This document shows positions 16,002 to 25,687 of a DNA stretch of 26,421 bases, piece after piece; the stretch's first letter is position 1; each line of letters starts with the position of its first letter. A model generated the notes under the pieces. The model did no database searches, was not told the origin of the DNA, and saw only the letters and a program-made list of their open reading frames with translations. The position numbers and the translations under genes are program-made. The DNA is from Schoenoplectus triqueter. Lineage: Eukaryota; Streptophyta; Magnoliopsida; Poales; Cyperaceae. Where the stretch lies: the NCBI GenBank assembly GCA_964058805.1, contig CAXKVV010001092.1, forward strand, positions 1-26,421, written 5' to 3'.

Positions 16002-17589
16002 TAGTGAGGCAAGTCCTGGTAGACGAGCAAGGACAGTGGCTGTCCAACCACTGGAAGTCCACCGGCTCTGAAGAAAAAGGTGGAAAAGGGATGAAATCAT
16101 CATAGGTAGGACCAGATGATGAGCTGCCTCTACCCCTAGGACAAGTGCTATGTGCCATCACGGAAGGAGTGTATGACTGGTACGAGCGAATGATATCATG
16201 ATACCACCAAATATAACGCCTCAAGAAAGTGGGTGCATGAGAAGTAGGCACCATCTGAAAGTGGGAGCCTATCTCTAAGCAAAAGAGATAGGAGTAGCAC
16301 CACCCAATACCCTCAAGATCAACTATGAAAACATAATCACCGATGCGGAGTGGAAAGAATCCATGACGAAGGCTGATGAAATAATCCAAGACATCTGGCT
16401 GACCTCTAAGAGGGGCAGAGTCCCTAGAAGAAGGCGCTGCATCAATCAAAGATCTGTAAGCACCCCCAGCCAAGTGATAAGTGGCCAATCTAGCGTGAGC
16501 TAGCCTCAGATGGTCATGACTGCGGTAAAATCTAAAATGAGCATCCTCAAGAGTCAGGGAGGCAGGCTTAGTACCGGCTAAATCACTTAGGATAGATAAG
16601 CTGACCCTCAAGTCTGATGATAAAGATGGGTGATACACGTCAGACCAGTGCATGTGTAGCCACTCGCTGACGAAGTGCCAAGGCACCAGCTCCCTACAAC
16701 GAGAAGGGTCACGTGAGGAAGTCAAACCCCGTAAGCTCCTGTAAATGTTGGCCAAGACTGGCACGGCCAACGAGACTCTCTCGCCGTGAAAAATCCAACT
16801 TACCACCACAAACACTGAAGAGCGAATGGTGCGAGCCCCCGAGCTGGGAAGCAAAAAGAAGCATATCCACCGAGAGAGAAAGGCTATCAATTAAGTCTCC
16901 CGACTGATGTCATGTGAGCACAAAGTGTCATGCGGAGGGGCGGGCACATCACAGTAAAGATTAGGGCGCCTAGTGCCGAAAGGGTCGCGGGTGGAAGCAC
17001 AACACTCGAGATGAGAGCGCAGTCGATTGGTGAAATAAAAAATCTAGAATCTGAAAGGGACAGAAAGGTTTTGCCCCCTCAACTGATCGTAAATTATATA
17101 AATCTCTCGAAGAGGAGCCGGTGCAGGGAAGAGTCTCTCATAATAATGACCAAACACAGACAGGCCGGTCAACTGATGGATCTCCCACAATGTAGGGGTT
17201 AACTCCCGATGATCAATGAAGAGTGTGTTGGTGGAGTAATTCCATCGCTCGCAGAAAGTACAGAGCCAAGGTGTGTCGATGTGATACCGAAACATCGACA
17301 CGAAGAAATAGCTGTACACACCTAAGCTGCAAAGAATATCCCTCTCTGTCAATCATCTCCTTGCCAAGGAGATGGGTGAGAGGTGCCACGGTTGAAAGAT
17401 CTTGAGGCAGCAAAGGCGTGATGTCATGAGGCTGCTCACTACGAAAAATCAGACCACTAGCCAAAAGGTACACGAGAGTGCCGCGTATAACCCTAACTAT
17501 GGGCGTCTAGTCCTCAGGATTTTCGTAGAGAGAGAGATAATGACTCCGAGAACGCTTAGGAATCGTGCCATTTGAAGAGACGGTCGAGT
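16002..17589 (-). pseudogene. PMD gene copy 2, main PMD exon
   Basis: Minus strand from acceptor TTGTTCTAG/ACTCG (17589) to donor CTCACTA/GTACAT (16002). The order matches copy 1: SHYLSLYENPED, PLTHLLGKEMID, a FRYHIDTPWLCTFCERWN block, STNTLFIDHRELTPTLWEI, VPWHFVSEW, then a C-terminal YIWWYHDIIRSYQSYTPS block that copy 1 lacks. Defects differ from copy 1: TAG at 17507-17509, loss of about 90 bases with a frame change near 17347, TAG at 17044-17046, TAA at 16891-16893, and an in-frame loss of about 29 codons near 16328 that removes the YSPH..QFALDQ block. The Trp that is a stop in copy 1 is intact here. From 16890 to the donor the frame is open. Upstream similarity ends near 17630, inside intron 1, so the promoter and exon 1 are absent. 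Confidence 0.75.
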
Positions 17590-17628
17590 CTAGAACAAAG
17601 ACGACAAATTCAATAGTAAAAAAAAGAG

Positions 17629-17723
17629 ATGAAAATTCACATATATAATTTTTAATATTTAAAACTTATTATTTTTTATAAAATAAAATAATATATATAT
17701 ATTAATGTATGAAAATTCACATA
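17629..17723. repeat. 15-bp direct repeats 80 bp apart at the break of PMD copy 2
   Basis: ATGAAAATTCACATA occurs at 17629-17643 and 17709-17723, with an AT-rich 65-base spacer. Similarity to copy 1 ends at the first one. It could mark a small tandem duplication or repair at the truncation point. Confidence 0.5.
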
Positions 17724-17794
17724 CCACATATATCACATATATAGTATGTGGAACTCTTCCGCATTTAAATTAGAATCTGTATTTTAAAGACTTG

Positions 17795-17802
17795 GTGTTG
17801 CC
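17795..17802. repeat. Left 8-bp target-site duplication of the hAT-type element
   Basis: GTGTTGCC immediately precedes the terminal TAGAG. The identical octamer follows the other end at 19192-19199. Eight-base target duplications are characteristic of hAT transposons. Confidence 0.85.
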
Positions 17803-17816
17803 TAGAGATTTGAAAT

Positions 17817-18056
17817 GGACCGCACGGTCCGACTCGTTTTGGACCGGACCGTGACCGTGGACCGGACCGGACCGTGGTCGGATCGTGGACCGGACCGTGT
17901 CTTACCACGGTCCGGTCCAACGGTGGGTCGGTCCTCCATTCGCCCGAAAATGGACCGTGCCGACCCGTCCCATGCCGACCCGTGGATCGGACCGTGGACT
18001 GTGCGGGACCGTGGACCGGACCGTCCCGGACCGGACCGGACCGCCTCCCAGACCGG
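17817..18056. repeat. Left subterminal GGACCG array of the hAT element
   Basis: By eye there are about 16 GGACCG and 4 CGGTCC hexamers in 240 bases, mixed with GTGGACC and GGACCGTCCC variants. Subterminal short repeats are typical transposase-binding sites in hAT elements. The block is very GC-rich compared with the rest of the window. Frames on both strands here are low-complexity and not genes. Confidence 0.8.
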
Positions 18057-19030
18057 ACAAATAATTATTACAACTTGGTCCCTGGGGTTCCTAGGGGACA
18101 AATAAATTTATAAATCTAATGCTCTCGCAATTGAGGGATTGATAGGGGTTTCTGAATTTGTGACTTTCGAGTCAGCATATCTCAAAGTTTAACTCTGATA
18201 ATTTCTCTTTCTTCCATGTTTCAATTTTCAACTTCCACCACTAGACAAAGCGAATAATTCGTTATGTTCTAATTTCTGATCATTTTTTTTAGTTTCTTTG
18301 AGGAAATGCTAGTATGTCATCTAATATTTTGTTTTATTTTTTCTGCTTGATGATGTGAGCATAACAAGTGTATTATATGAATAACTGCTATGAATTAGAA
18401 ATTATCAATGAAGTCTTGATGATGTATTATATATTATCAATGAAGTGTTGTACCAAATTAATTATTTTAATGAAGCCACTTAAAAGAAACAACTCAAAAT
18501 AGAAAAAAAAAATGTATGTTTCACTTCTTGTCTCCATTTGTTCCATCATGTGTCTACAGTAAGATTTGGATATACATTAATACATGTGCACTAATTCAAT
18601 TTAACCACTGGAGATATGCCCCATTTTTTTTGGAAGTAAAATACAGAAGCTTCGTTAAAAAAAGTACAAAGATAAATAAATTACTCTTAGAAGATCCCAA
18701 CTATTAATTGAAAATTTTGTAATTATTTGGGACAAATTAAAATTAAAATAGTTAAAAGGCCCGAACAGCCGACAGCAACCACAAGAGTCCATAGTTAAAT
18801 TAATTTGCTTATGAACTGATATGCTTCCTGTGCCAAATTCTTAGTTGACTGTAAGGTAGGTTATCTTAAGTCACATCAAATAATCAAAGCGTATTAAATG
18901 ATAACCTAGCAATTAAAGGGGCCTTGGTGCTTTACAATTCGGTTACCTAAAATTAATAATTCGAATTAGTTAAAAATTATTATTAAAAAATATGATAAAT
19001 TATTATTTTTTCTAATTTATAAAAAAAAAA
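18057..19030. other. AT-rich interior of the hAT element
   Basis: No transposase or other credible frame. A short direct repeat ATTATCAATGAAGT occurs at about 18403 and 18436. A pyrimidine-rich stretch occurs near 18210, but no gene structure. Confidence 0.6.
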
Positions 19031-19178
19031 TCGGACCGGACCGTGGACCGTCCCGTCCCGTCCCGAGGGGGCCCGGCCCCCGGGGGCCAACGGTGGGACG
19101 TGTTCAGTTTTTTTGAATTTGAACCGCCTTGAACCGGACCGTGTGGACCGTGCGGGACCGTGGACCGGACCGGACCGT
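19031..19178. repeat. Right subterminal GGACCG array of the hAT element
   Basis: By eye there are about 9 GGACCG hexamers, all in the same orientation as most of the left array. It includes CCGTCCCGTCCCGTCCC and the GC hairpin GGGGGCC-C-GGCCCCC near 19066. The word CCAACGGTGGG is shared with the left array (about 17918 and 19088), so the two blocks are related in direct rather than inverted orientation. Confidence 0.75.
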
Positions 19179-19191
19179 CTTCAATACTCTA

Positions 19192-19199
19192 GTGTTGCC
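19192..19199. repeat. Right 8-bp target-site duplication of the hAT-type element
   Basis: GTGTTGCC follows the terminal CTCTA and is identical to the left copy at 17795-17802. Confidence 0.85.
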
Positions 19200-20725
19200 T
19201 ATGTCAAGTGACTGAATAACAACTAAAACTATCAAAGAATATTTCTTGCACAAAATCATAACATGGTGTACTTGCACAAAGTATCTGGCGCAGTACGCAC
19301 TGTTTCCGTTTGGGTGAATAGGTGATACATTAATTACTTCTTTAGTACACTAAAGCTATTCGATGATTTGTTCCAAACAAATTTGTCAACTTAAGAAATA
19401 AGAATGGACTTCCGTGCACGTCATAATCAACATTTGATGATTTGGTTGACCACGCTAATATTTCCTTCTCAGAGAACGACATGGCAATTGATTATTGAAT
19501 TTCACACACGAAACCATAGGCCTTAGAAACATGTTCTATTTGCAGTTGCGTCCTTGTCAATTGTCAAATGTCATGTATGCTAATGCTAGCAATTTTTGTA
19601 TCATTGCCTGGTATCACGTAATCATTTACTATCACTCGAATAGGAATTGATAATTATTGGTTGGTGGTGTCGTGGTGTTGGTGTCGTGGAATAATTAATT
19701 AATATTAATAGAAACAATTCCCTTCCCGTATTCGAAGGGATGTAGAATACCGGAAGAGGAGAGTATGCAACATACGATATACGGGTATCAATACGGTACA
19801 TGAAAATATTTTATTACTATATTTATTTGAAATTATTTTTATTTATATATTATATTTATCCATTAAAATCAAATTTATTTATATCATACATTTACTCATT
19901 AAAATAAATGGGTAACGAATGCTAATGAATAATATTCATATATTAATAAGTTATCATCATTTATAAAAAATATTCAATCACATTTCTTTCATACAAATAT
20001 ATTTTTATTTTACTAGTATGAAATCAAAATAAAACTATACAATCAATTCCAACTCGAATAATTTCAAAATAAATAAATGAACAAAAATATAAGCATCTCT
20101 TGTCAAACTTTTTAAGTAGAAAATAGAATATATTAAAATGAAAAAGAACATCTTCTATAAAATAAAATCTTGTATTATATGATATTGTCATGTTAAGAAG
20201 TATTTCGCTAAATATTATTCAAATATTATAATTTATTAGATGGTGAAATCTGAGAAAGATAATTCATAATTAACTCGTAGAACCCTGACAACTAACATAG
20301 AGAAAAATTATTACAAAAAATAATAATAGTTATTTTTAATAATTTATTTTTATGATAAATGGATAGAAATGACCTTTACTCACTTATTTAATGAAAAAAA
20401 ACATACAGTTACTCATTTCAAATAAGTTAACAATTTTTTTACCCATATTCATCTTATTCAATATGATATAAATCAAATAAATGGATAAAAAATATGATTG
20501 ATACCACTAACATGACATTACTCGTCTTTTGATGTATTTGTTAGAAATTTGTACTCTTGAAAGAATTCAAAAATAATATGCAATACAGGGCATTACTTGT
20601 GTCAAACCACGACATTTATTTAGATAATAATAATCATCAAGGGAATAATTAGGTTTATTCAACGCAATTAACAAGCTTAAACCGTCAACTAAGAAAAATG
20701 TGTACGCGAATAAATGAATCTAACA
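19200..20725. other. Noncoding AT-rich sequence
   Basis: No frame of note on either strand. Small local features: GGTGTCGTGG twice near 19667-19690, the interrupted inverted repeat CCCTTCCCGTATTCGAAGGG near 19721, and long A/T tracts through 19800-20560. It could be relic transposon DNA, but I see no diagnostic end. Confidence 0.5.
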
Positions 20726-20728
20726 ATA

Positions 20729-20768
<40 letters not shown>

Positions 20769-20790
20769 TATTATAATAATAATAATATAT

Positions 20791-20833
<43 letters not shown>
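20726..20833. repeat. TAA microsatellite
   Basis: About 108 bases of (TAA)n, interrupted by two AATATATTATAAT segments. Confidence 0.9.
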
Positions 20834-21178
20834 GCTGAACAATGTATTATATAGCTGAATTAAATCAAACCATTATAAATTTTACACGAATTACTACGTA
20901 AAATAATCAATTAAATATTATACTTAATAAAATGAATCTGAAACATCCTCGAATAATACGGCAACTATCGACGGCTGAAAATTAATTAAAAATTTCAACT
21001 GAATTTTCATTTTATTAAAAACAAACGATAAATACATAGCGAGAGATATAAAATTCCCGCCACATTTGATCCCATTACTTAACTGGGATTAGAATCTATG
21101 ATTGTGAAAAAATAATTCATTATAGCAGACATAAGTTTTTGAAAAAAAAAATAGAGTCATACTAAATGAATCGACTAA
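20834..21178. other. Noncoding AT-rich sequence
   Basis: Nothing supportable as a gene. It includes several A runs and ends where direct repeat R1 begins. Confidence 0.5.
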
Positions 21179-21451
21179 GCATATGCATCTGGTCCATATG
21201 GACTCGACAAGTAACGACTATTCCTAAAGATTGGTTTCTTCTCTGGTTGCGCGAATCCTAACCGGCCAATACACGGTCAATAAACCTCAGTTGTCCCTTA
21301 TTTGTCTGTTAGTGTAGTATATGGTCAGATGAAGTTCCTAAGTTCACATAAACCTCAACCGTCGCATGTTGCCTTAGATCACTTAGAATGAGTATATAGT
21401 TTCCTCTCGATCTGAGCGGAGGGTCAACCTTTCGGGTACAACCTGATCTAT
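21179..21451 (+). repeat. Direct repeat R1 (partner R2 at 25665-25956)
   Basis: Shares with R2 the words GCATATGCAT, ATTCCTAAAGATTGGTTTCT, GTCTGTTAGTGTAG, ACATAAACCTCAA, CTTAGATCACTTAGA, and TTTCGGGTACAACCTGATCT. Divergence is clear, with a segment of about 20 bases present only in R2. Starts are 4486 bases apart in the same orientation. The 3' end of a decayed minus-strand frame reaches R1. Confidence 0.7.
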
Positions 21452-22029
21452 ACACTTGGGTCAGGAACATAAGAGATAGAAGAAGGACCATGTGTCCTAC
21501 GTGAAGATCGGGAAGGTGGTTGTGTGGATTTACTCAGAATGTCCTCCATTGTGACGTTAGTCGGTGGTGCAAAAGTTCTAAGAGGCAGTGTGTATGCCGG
21601 AGCGTCTATGATGTACTCTATCCACCATACTCGATCGTCTCCGAAGGAGATGGGGGAGTATATCGATAGCTCTCACTCTGGCATGTCGACAAAAATGCAG
21701 TAGTATTTCGCTCCGCGCCCAGTCAATCGCCTGGAGATCCTAATGAAGTACAATGTGTGGAGGGCTTTGTCATCCATGACAGACGGGATCCTGCATATGT
21801 CATCACCATCGAACTGGATACCTAATTTGTGATCAATGTAGATCACATAGGATCCCATGGTGATGATGCTAGTGGACCTTGAGTTCATGTGAAGCTTGAG
21901 CCAGTGGTGGACCATGCACAGTATCAGATTTGGCCGCTATAACTCATGGTCCGGCAGGAGCATGGTGTCGATCAACTGGAGGTTCTTGTGTGTGACCCAG
22001 ATGATGGACTCACCACAGGTGTAGATCTG
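21448..22029 (-). pseudogene. Decayed minus-strand frame, possibly an accessory protein of a retroelement
   Basis: One minus-strand frame runs from about 22029 to TAG 21450-21448 and is interrupted only by TAG after LLPDHEL (a likely Trp codon) and TGA at 21675-21673. It reads CGESIIWVTHKNLQLIDTML, RPNLILCMVHHWLKLHMNS, TSIITMGSYVIYIDHKLGIQ, ALHTLYFIRISRRLTGRGAK, then an acidic/Pro-Ser-rich tail. Further coding-like pieces continue upstream to about 22250 in shifted frames. I cannot assign it firmly. Its arrangement weakly resembles the putative plant transposon protein domain found as extra frames in Athila/Tat-type elements. It is not the same as the PMD copies in this window. Confidence 0.45.
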
Positions 22030-22282
22030 TGTTCAAGGATTCTTTGGATACAACGAAGCACTGGGTGGATGATGAGGTTGGACTTGAATGTCTTCTAACG
22101 CCCAACTTCTCTACTAGATATCATCTCAAAGAAATTCTCCCGGATCATGTCTCCTCTGTAGGTGGGCTCATCCACCTGTGGACTCGGATGGAGATGAAAC
22201 CACGCTCTAACTGCTCGAGAATGACTCTATGTGTGGTACCTTCGAGTTGAACTTGATGTACCGGTCGTGTCGATCATCCTTC

Positions 22283-22868
22283 TGTTGGGATTTTATCGGA
22301 GTAACTAGTGTATAAATTCAAAAAAATTCATCTAAAACATCAAAAAGATCTTGTATGTGATTTAAACCGAACTAAACATAAGTTATAAATAAGATTAATA
22401 TACCTTTGTTGCGTGCTTCAGTCACCGGAAGGGCAGAAAATGATCGGTAGACGTGCACGACACCAAGAGACCAACTGAGATCTCCTCCAATGGTATCCAC
22501 CAAGAACAGCCCACAAACGCCTTCTCAACCTCTTGCTAGGGAAATTGAGAATGCTCTCCTTGATCCTCTGATCCTTCTCCATGAATTCTAACTCTTAGAG
22601 GTGGTGGAAAGGGTTCTCAACACATGAGAAAATCAAAACTGGTGCAGCAGAAATTCACAGAATTTTGGGTCGGTTAGGGACGAAAAATCTCGAGTTTCTT
22701 GACTATAGGTATGGCCTTTTTTTAGATGGAAACCTTCCACTAATAGTTGTTCATGTTCTATCTAAATTTGGATATTTTTTGGAGCAAATAACCCCCCAAA
22801 CCGACTCAAAAACTGAACCGTGCACAGAATCGCACTGTGCCTAGGACCGTACGGGTCATGATTGATTG
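22283..22868. mobile_element. Possible Copia-type LTR, left part
   Basis: It starts TGTTGGGATTTTATC, a beginning typical of plant Copia LTRs, and runs without coding signal to the insertion point of the solo LTR. The word GTGCACGACACCAAGAGACC is one I associate with such LTRs, from memory only. The presumed continuation is 24600-25410, ending CTCTAACA. No target duplication was found, so this is tentative. Confidence 0.3.
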
Positions 22869-22873
22869 TTAAT
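22869..22873. repeat. Left 5-bp target-site duplication (TTAAT) of the solo LTR
   Basis: TTAAT directly precedes TGTGAAAT. The same five bases follow the LTR end at 24595-24599. Confidence 0.8.
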
Positions 22874-24594
22874 TGTGAAATAAATCAAGTTAAATCTAAT
22901 TTAAATTAAAATAGATGATATAATCGACTCGGATTCACTCACAGAGTACGAGGCTGTTCCTGACCCGGCATACGTAGACGACGACCCCGAGGTTGGCGTA
23001 CTACCTCCGGAGTAGAGCGACTCCGCGATCTTCACCAACACTCCTAGGTATGGTTTCCTAGGATTTACTTTTCTTTCTTCAGAATTAGAAATCCAAAACC
23101 GAAAAAAAATGTTTTTAAAATAAATTTGAACTGCGGTATTTTCTGACCAAAATTGATTAGAGACCAAACTTGAATTGTCATATGCATCCGATAAATTGAC
23201 TAGCATTCTTGGGGCCTACTCGCATTCGCATGTCATATCATATCATATTACATATAGACAGGATAGGAGTAAGGCTCAGGAAGTAGTCCCGAGATAAGAT
23301 TAGATAGAAGTAAATAATCAAGTTGTAGATTATAATTATTAGGATAATATTATTACTATCACTAAGTATTAATTTAGTTAAGTAGTTAATCATGCATTAA
23401 ATGCATGGGAGTGTTGAGAGGCGGGTCGGGTAATTCTCAGTCTGAGGTTGCCTTGCATAACCAGACCGTTGTGGTTACATACGGTGACCCATAGGCACGT
23501 GAGACCCACCGATCTGTATATGCACTACGCATTTTTGACTGTCGGATTATCCACCGACCCCGTCATTTAGCGGGTTTGACTGTGTTAGAGTTCACGGGTA
23601 GTTATATCCTTTTGGCGATATGGCAACTGAAAGCATAACTTCTTACTCCCCTTTTATTTATTATATTATTATTATTTAGTGAGGTGGATCATCAGATTCA
23701 TAATACCGAGTACGTTCTTTTAGCCGTCACTCTCCTAGGACGTTATCACTCCGGGAGGCCGAATTTTTTCAGGATATTCAGGGCATTGGCGCCCGCTTAT
23801 TCGAAAATCTTAAGTTTGTAAGTTGGGCCCGAATACGTGCATGCTTAGGTAAGTCACAATTTCAGGGCCCGATCACGTGCCCGCTTGTGGATGAACTGAT
23901 GATGTGCAATTGGGCTATATCTATACGGGTGCTTTAAATCTCGTACCTTATATATATATTTATTATATATTATATTATTATCTACATATTTTTATATTTC
24001 AAGTTTATCTCTCATTGCATGTCATTGCATCACAGTGAATTGTTAAAGAGATGAATTAAACTATAATTTTACTTATAAATAGATAATTACTGCATTTAGA
24101 AAGTCAGTATCGGTATTTAGGTCCAGTCTAGGAAAGAAATCAAATCTTAAGGCTGGATCTAAATATGTACTGAGTAATTTTTAAATTTACTCACGTTTCC
24201 ACGGTGGTTGTGGGATCCAGGTTTACAGGTGTTGGATTTATTTTTAATGAGAGTGCTAGGTGCAGTCTTGCGTGATATCAGAGGTGCTTCTATATTAGCA
24301 CAATGAGGTGAGTAGATGATTAGGACTTATTGGGTATCGAGTTTTTGTTTCTTTCTTTGGGTTTTATTTGAGAGATTTTAGCTACCCATTCCGATGGAGT
24401 TAGCCCCGTCGGTGTCGGGCGTTGTACCTTACTATATATTCTGGACTGTTATTGTTTTGTATTATTATTATTATTTTATTTATTCTGAGATTTATCTTAT
24501 TTTATTCATTTAGCCTTCCGTACGCACGTCTCGTCATGGATACGTGGCGGAATTAATCACCCCTAATCCAATTCAATTATTCTGGGGTGTGACA
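22874..24594 (+). mobile_element. Solo LTR, Ty3/gypsy-like, 1721 bp
   Basis: It starts TGTGAAATAAATC and ends GGGGTGTGACA, the TG..CA borders of an LTR, between perfect TTAAT duplications. The ending is like that of plant chromovirus LTRs, but no internal domain survives to classify it. A single LTR with one target duplication means the element was removed by LTR-LTR recombination. It contains AT-rich tracts near 23930-24000 and TACTATATATTC near 24430, which may be the promoter. A short acidic frame at 22914-23015 is described separately. Confidence 0.8.
22914..23015 (+). other. Acidic coding-like stretch inside the solo LTR
   Basis: The plus frame reads DDIIDSDSLTEYEAVPDPAY then VDDDPEVGVLPPE and ends in TAG at 23013-23015. 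It is GC-richer than its surroundings. Stops (TAA) lie just upstream in the same frame. It may be the last codons of a polyprotein that ran into the 3' LTR, as happens in some plant chromoviruses. The minus strand of the same bases gives a Ser-rich frame, which is less credible. Confidence 0.35.
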
Positions 24595-24599
24595 TTAAT
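24595..24599. repeat. Right 5-bp target-site duplication (TTAAT) of the solo LTR
   Basis: TTAAT follows the terminal GACA and matches the left copy at 22869-22873. Confidence 0.8.
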
Positions 24600-25410
24600 T
24601 CTAGAGAACTAATACCAAAATGATCAAGAAATGTTTATAGACTTTGTTCTTATACGGTGTGACCCTTTTGGACCTGTATACACTTAGCAATGAGATTAAA
24701 ATATTTTTAATCATCATAAATTATAAGAGGCACCTAACAATATACATTGTGACCCCTAAGTAATACATATATAATGTACGCTATAAATATCTTGATCCTG
24801 AGCGACGACAATCATCCCGAGCTCATTCCATGTCACATGATATCCAGAACGGTGTAAAATAGGAATGTGTCATTCTTGCACTACATTATTTTATCTAGGG
24901 GCGCCCAATTTGGATACTTCTTATTCATATAAAAGATGTACATCGAGATAGAATCTGTATGGCTGTCAGTTACGGACAACGTTGGATAATATCCACAAAT
25001 GCAAATCATTTGTATAAGAAGAACACTCATCTCATACCTAATAATTACCAAGCAAATAAAATGCTAATGACACAAATACAATCCTTATAGTATTTTATTA
25101 CAGGTCAAGTCCAATAACATGTCCAATACGTTATTTGTGTAATTGAGCCGATAATACTTATCGTATGATTTATGAAACACAATCATCACTCAACTTACAC
25201 ACTAATCTTAGTTAATTATTGTTCCTAAGTAATTAACAAATTAGGGATATTTTAGAGTTATTATTAATTAATGTATATATTTCACAATTGAGTCCAACTC
25301 AATATACAAATAATAAATAACTCATGGAACAAATGATATATTATAAATAGTCATCCTAATACATAATCTAAGTATAATCATCGTATGATTGGTTGTAGAT
25401 CACTCTAACA
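24600..25410. mobile_element. Possible Copia-type LTR, right part
   Basis: Noncoding and AT-rich. With the solo LTR removed it joins 22868 to give a unit of about 1.4 kb from TGTTGGGA to CTCTAACA. No frames and no target duplication. The assignment rests on the terminal sequences alone. Confidence 0.3.
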
Positions 25411-25649
25411 CTAACACTACGTTGGTATAGTAAGGGGTCGATCCGTAGGGAAGGAGGTAACTATTGAGTTTACACTGCTCGGGTCTCTAGATGTGTAATT
25501 AAGTTAAAAAAAAAGAGGGGTTTGTTCTGAGTTTTTGGTGATAAATGCAAAACAGATAAAATTGAAAATGGTAACTAAATATTTTTATGTTTTGGTTTTT
25601 ATAAAATAATAGTTCTTAGGGATACAGGTCAGTTCCACTCAGATCTGGA
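25411..25649. other. Noncoding left flank of R2
   Basis: Contains GTAAGGGGTCGATCCGTAGG and TTTACACTGCTCGGGTCTCT, words that recur in plant repeats as I remember them. Nothing coding. R1 has no counterpart of this part. Confidence 0.35.
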
Positions 25650-25687
25650 CCATACGACCCGTATGCATATGCATACGGTCCGTATGG
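25650..25687. repeat. 38-bp near-perfect palindrome
   Basis: The arms are CCATACGACCCGTATGCAT and its near reverse complement ATGCATACGGTCCGTATGG, directly abutting at 25668/25669. 17 of 19 positions per arm pair. It overlaps the left edge of R2. In R1 only GCATATGCAT and TCCATATGGA survive. Confidence 0.75.

Larger units (their letters stand above)
17803..19191. mobile_element. Nonautonomous hAT-type DNA transposon, 1389 bp
   Basis: The element begins TAGAGATTTGAA and ends in the reverse complement of TAGAGTATTGAA, so the 12-bp inverted termini match at 10 positions. TAGAG fits the YARNG consensus of hAT ends. Identical 8-bp duplications (GTGTTGCC) flank it. Both ends carry dense GGACCG arrays inside the termini, and the middle 970 bases are AT-rich without a transposase frame, so it must move in trans. 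The perfect target duplication suggests a fairly recent insertion. It sits in noncoding DNA about 170 bases beyond the broken PMD gene. Confidence 0.85.

Noticed and set aside
17802..18113. Overlapping frames of 79-99 codons on both strands at the left hAT end
   Set aside because: They are Arg/Gly/Pro/Asp low-complexity translations of the GGACCG array in several phases, not genes.
18516..18707. 63-codon frame inside the hAT element as a transposase remnant
   Set aside because: No hAT dimerisation or RNase H-like motif; AT-rich random frame.
22901..23206. 101-codon Ser-rich minus-strand frame in the solo LTR
   Set aside because: Low-complexity antisense of the acidic plus-strand stretch, with no start context or homology that I can see.
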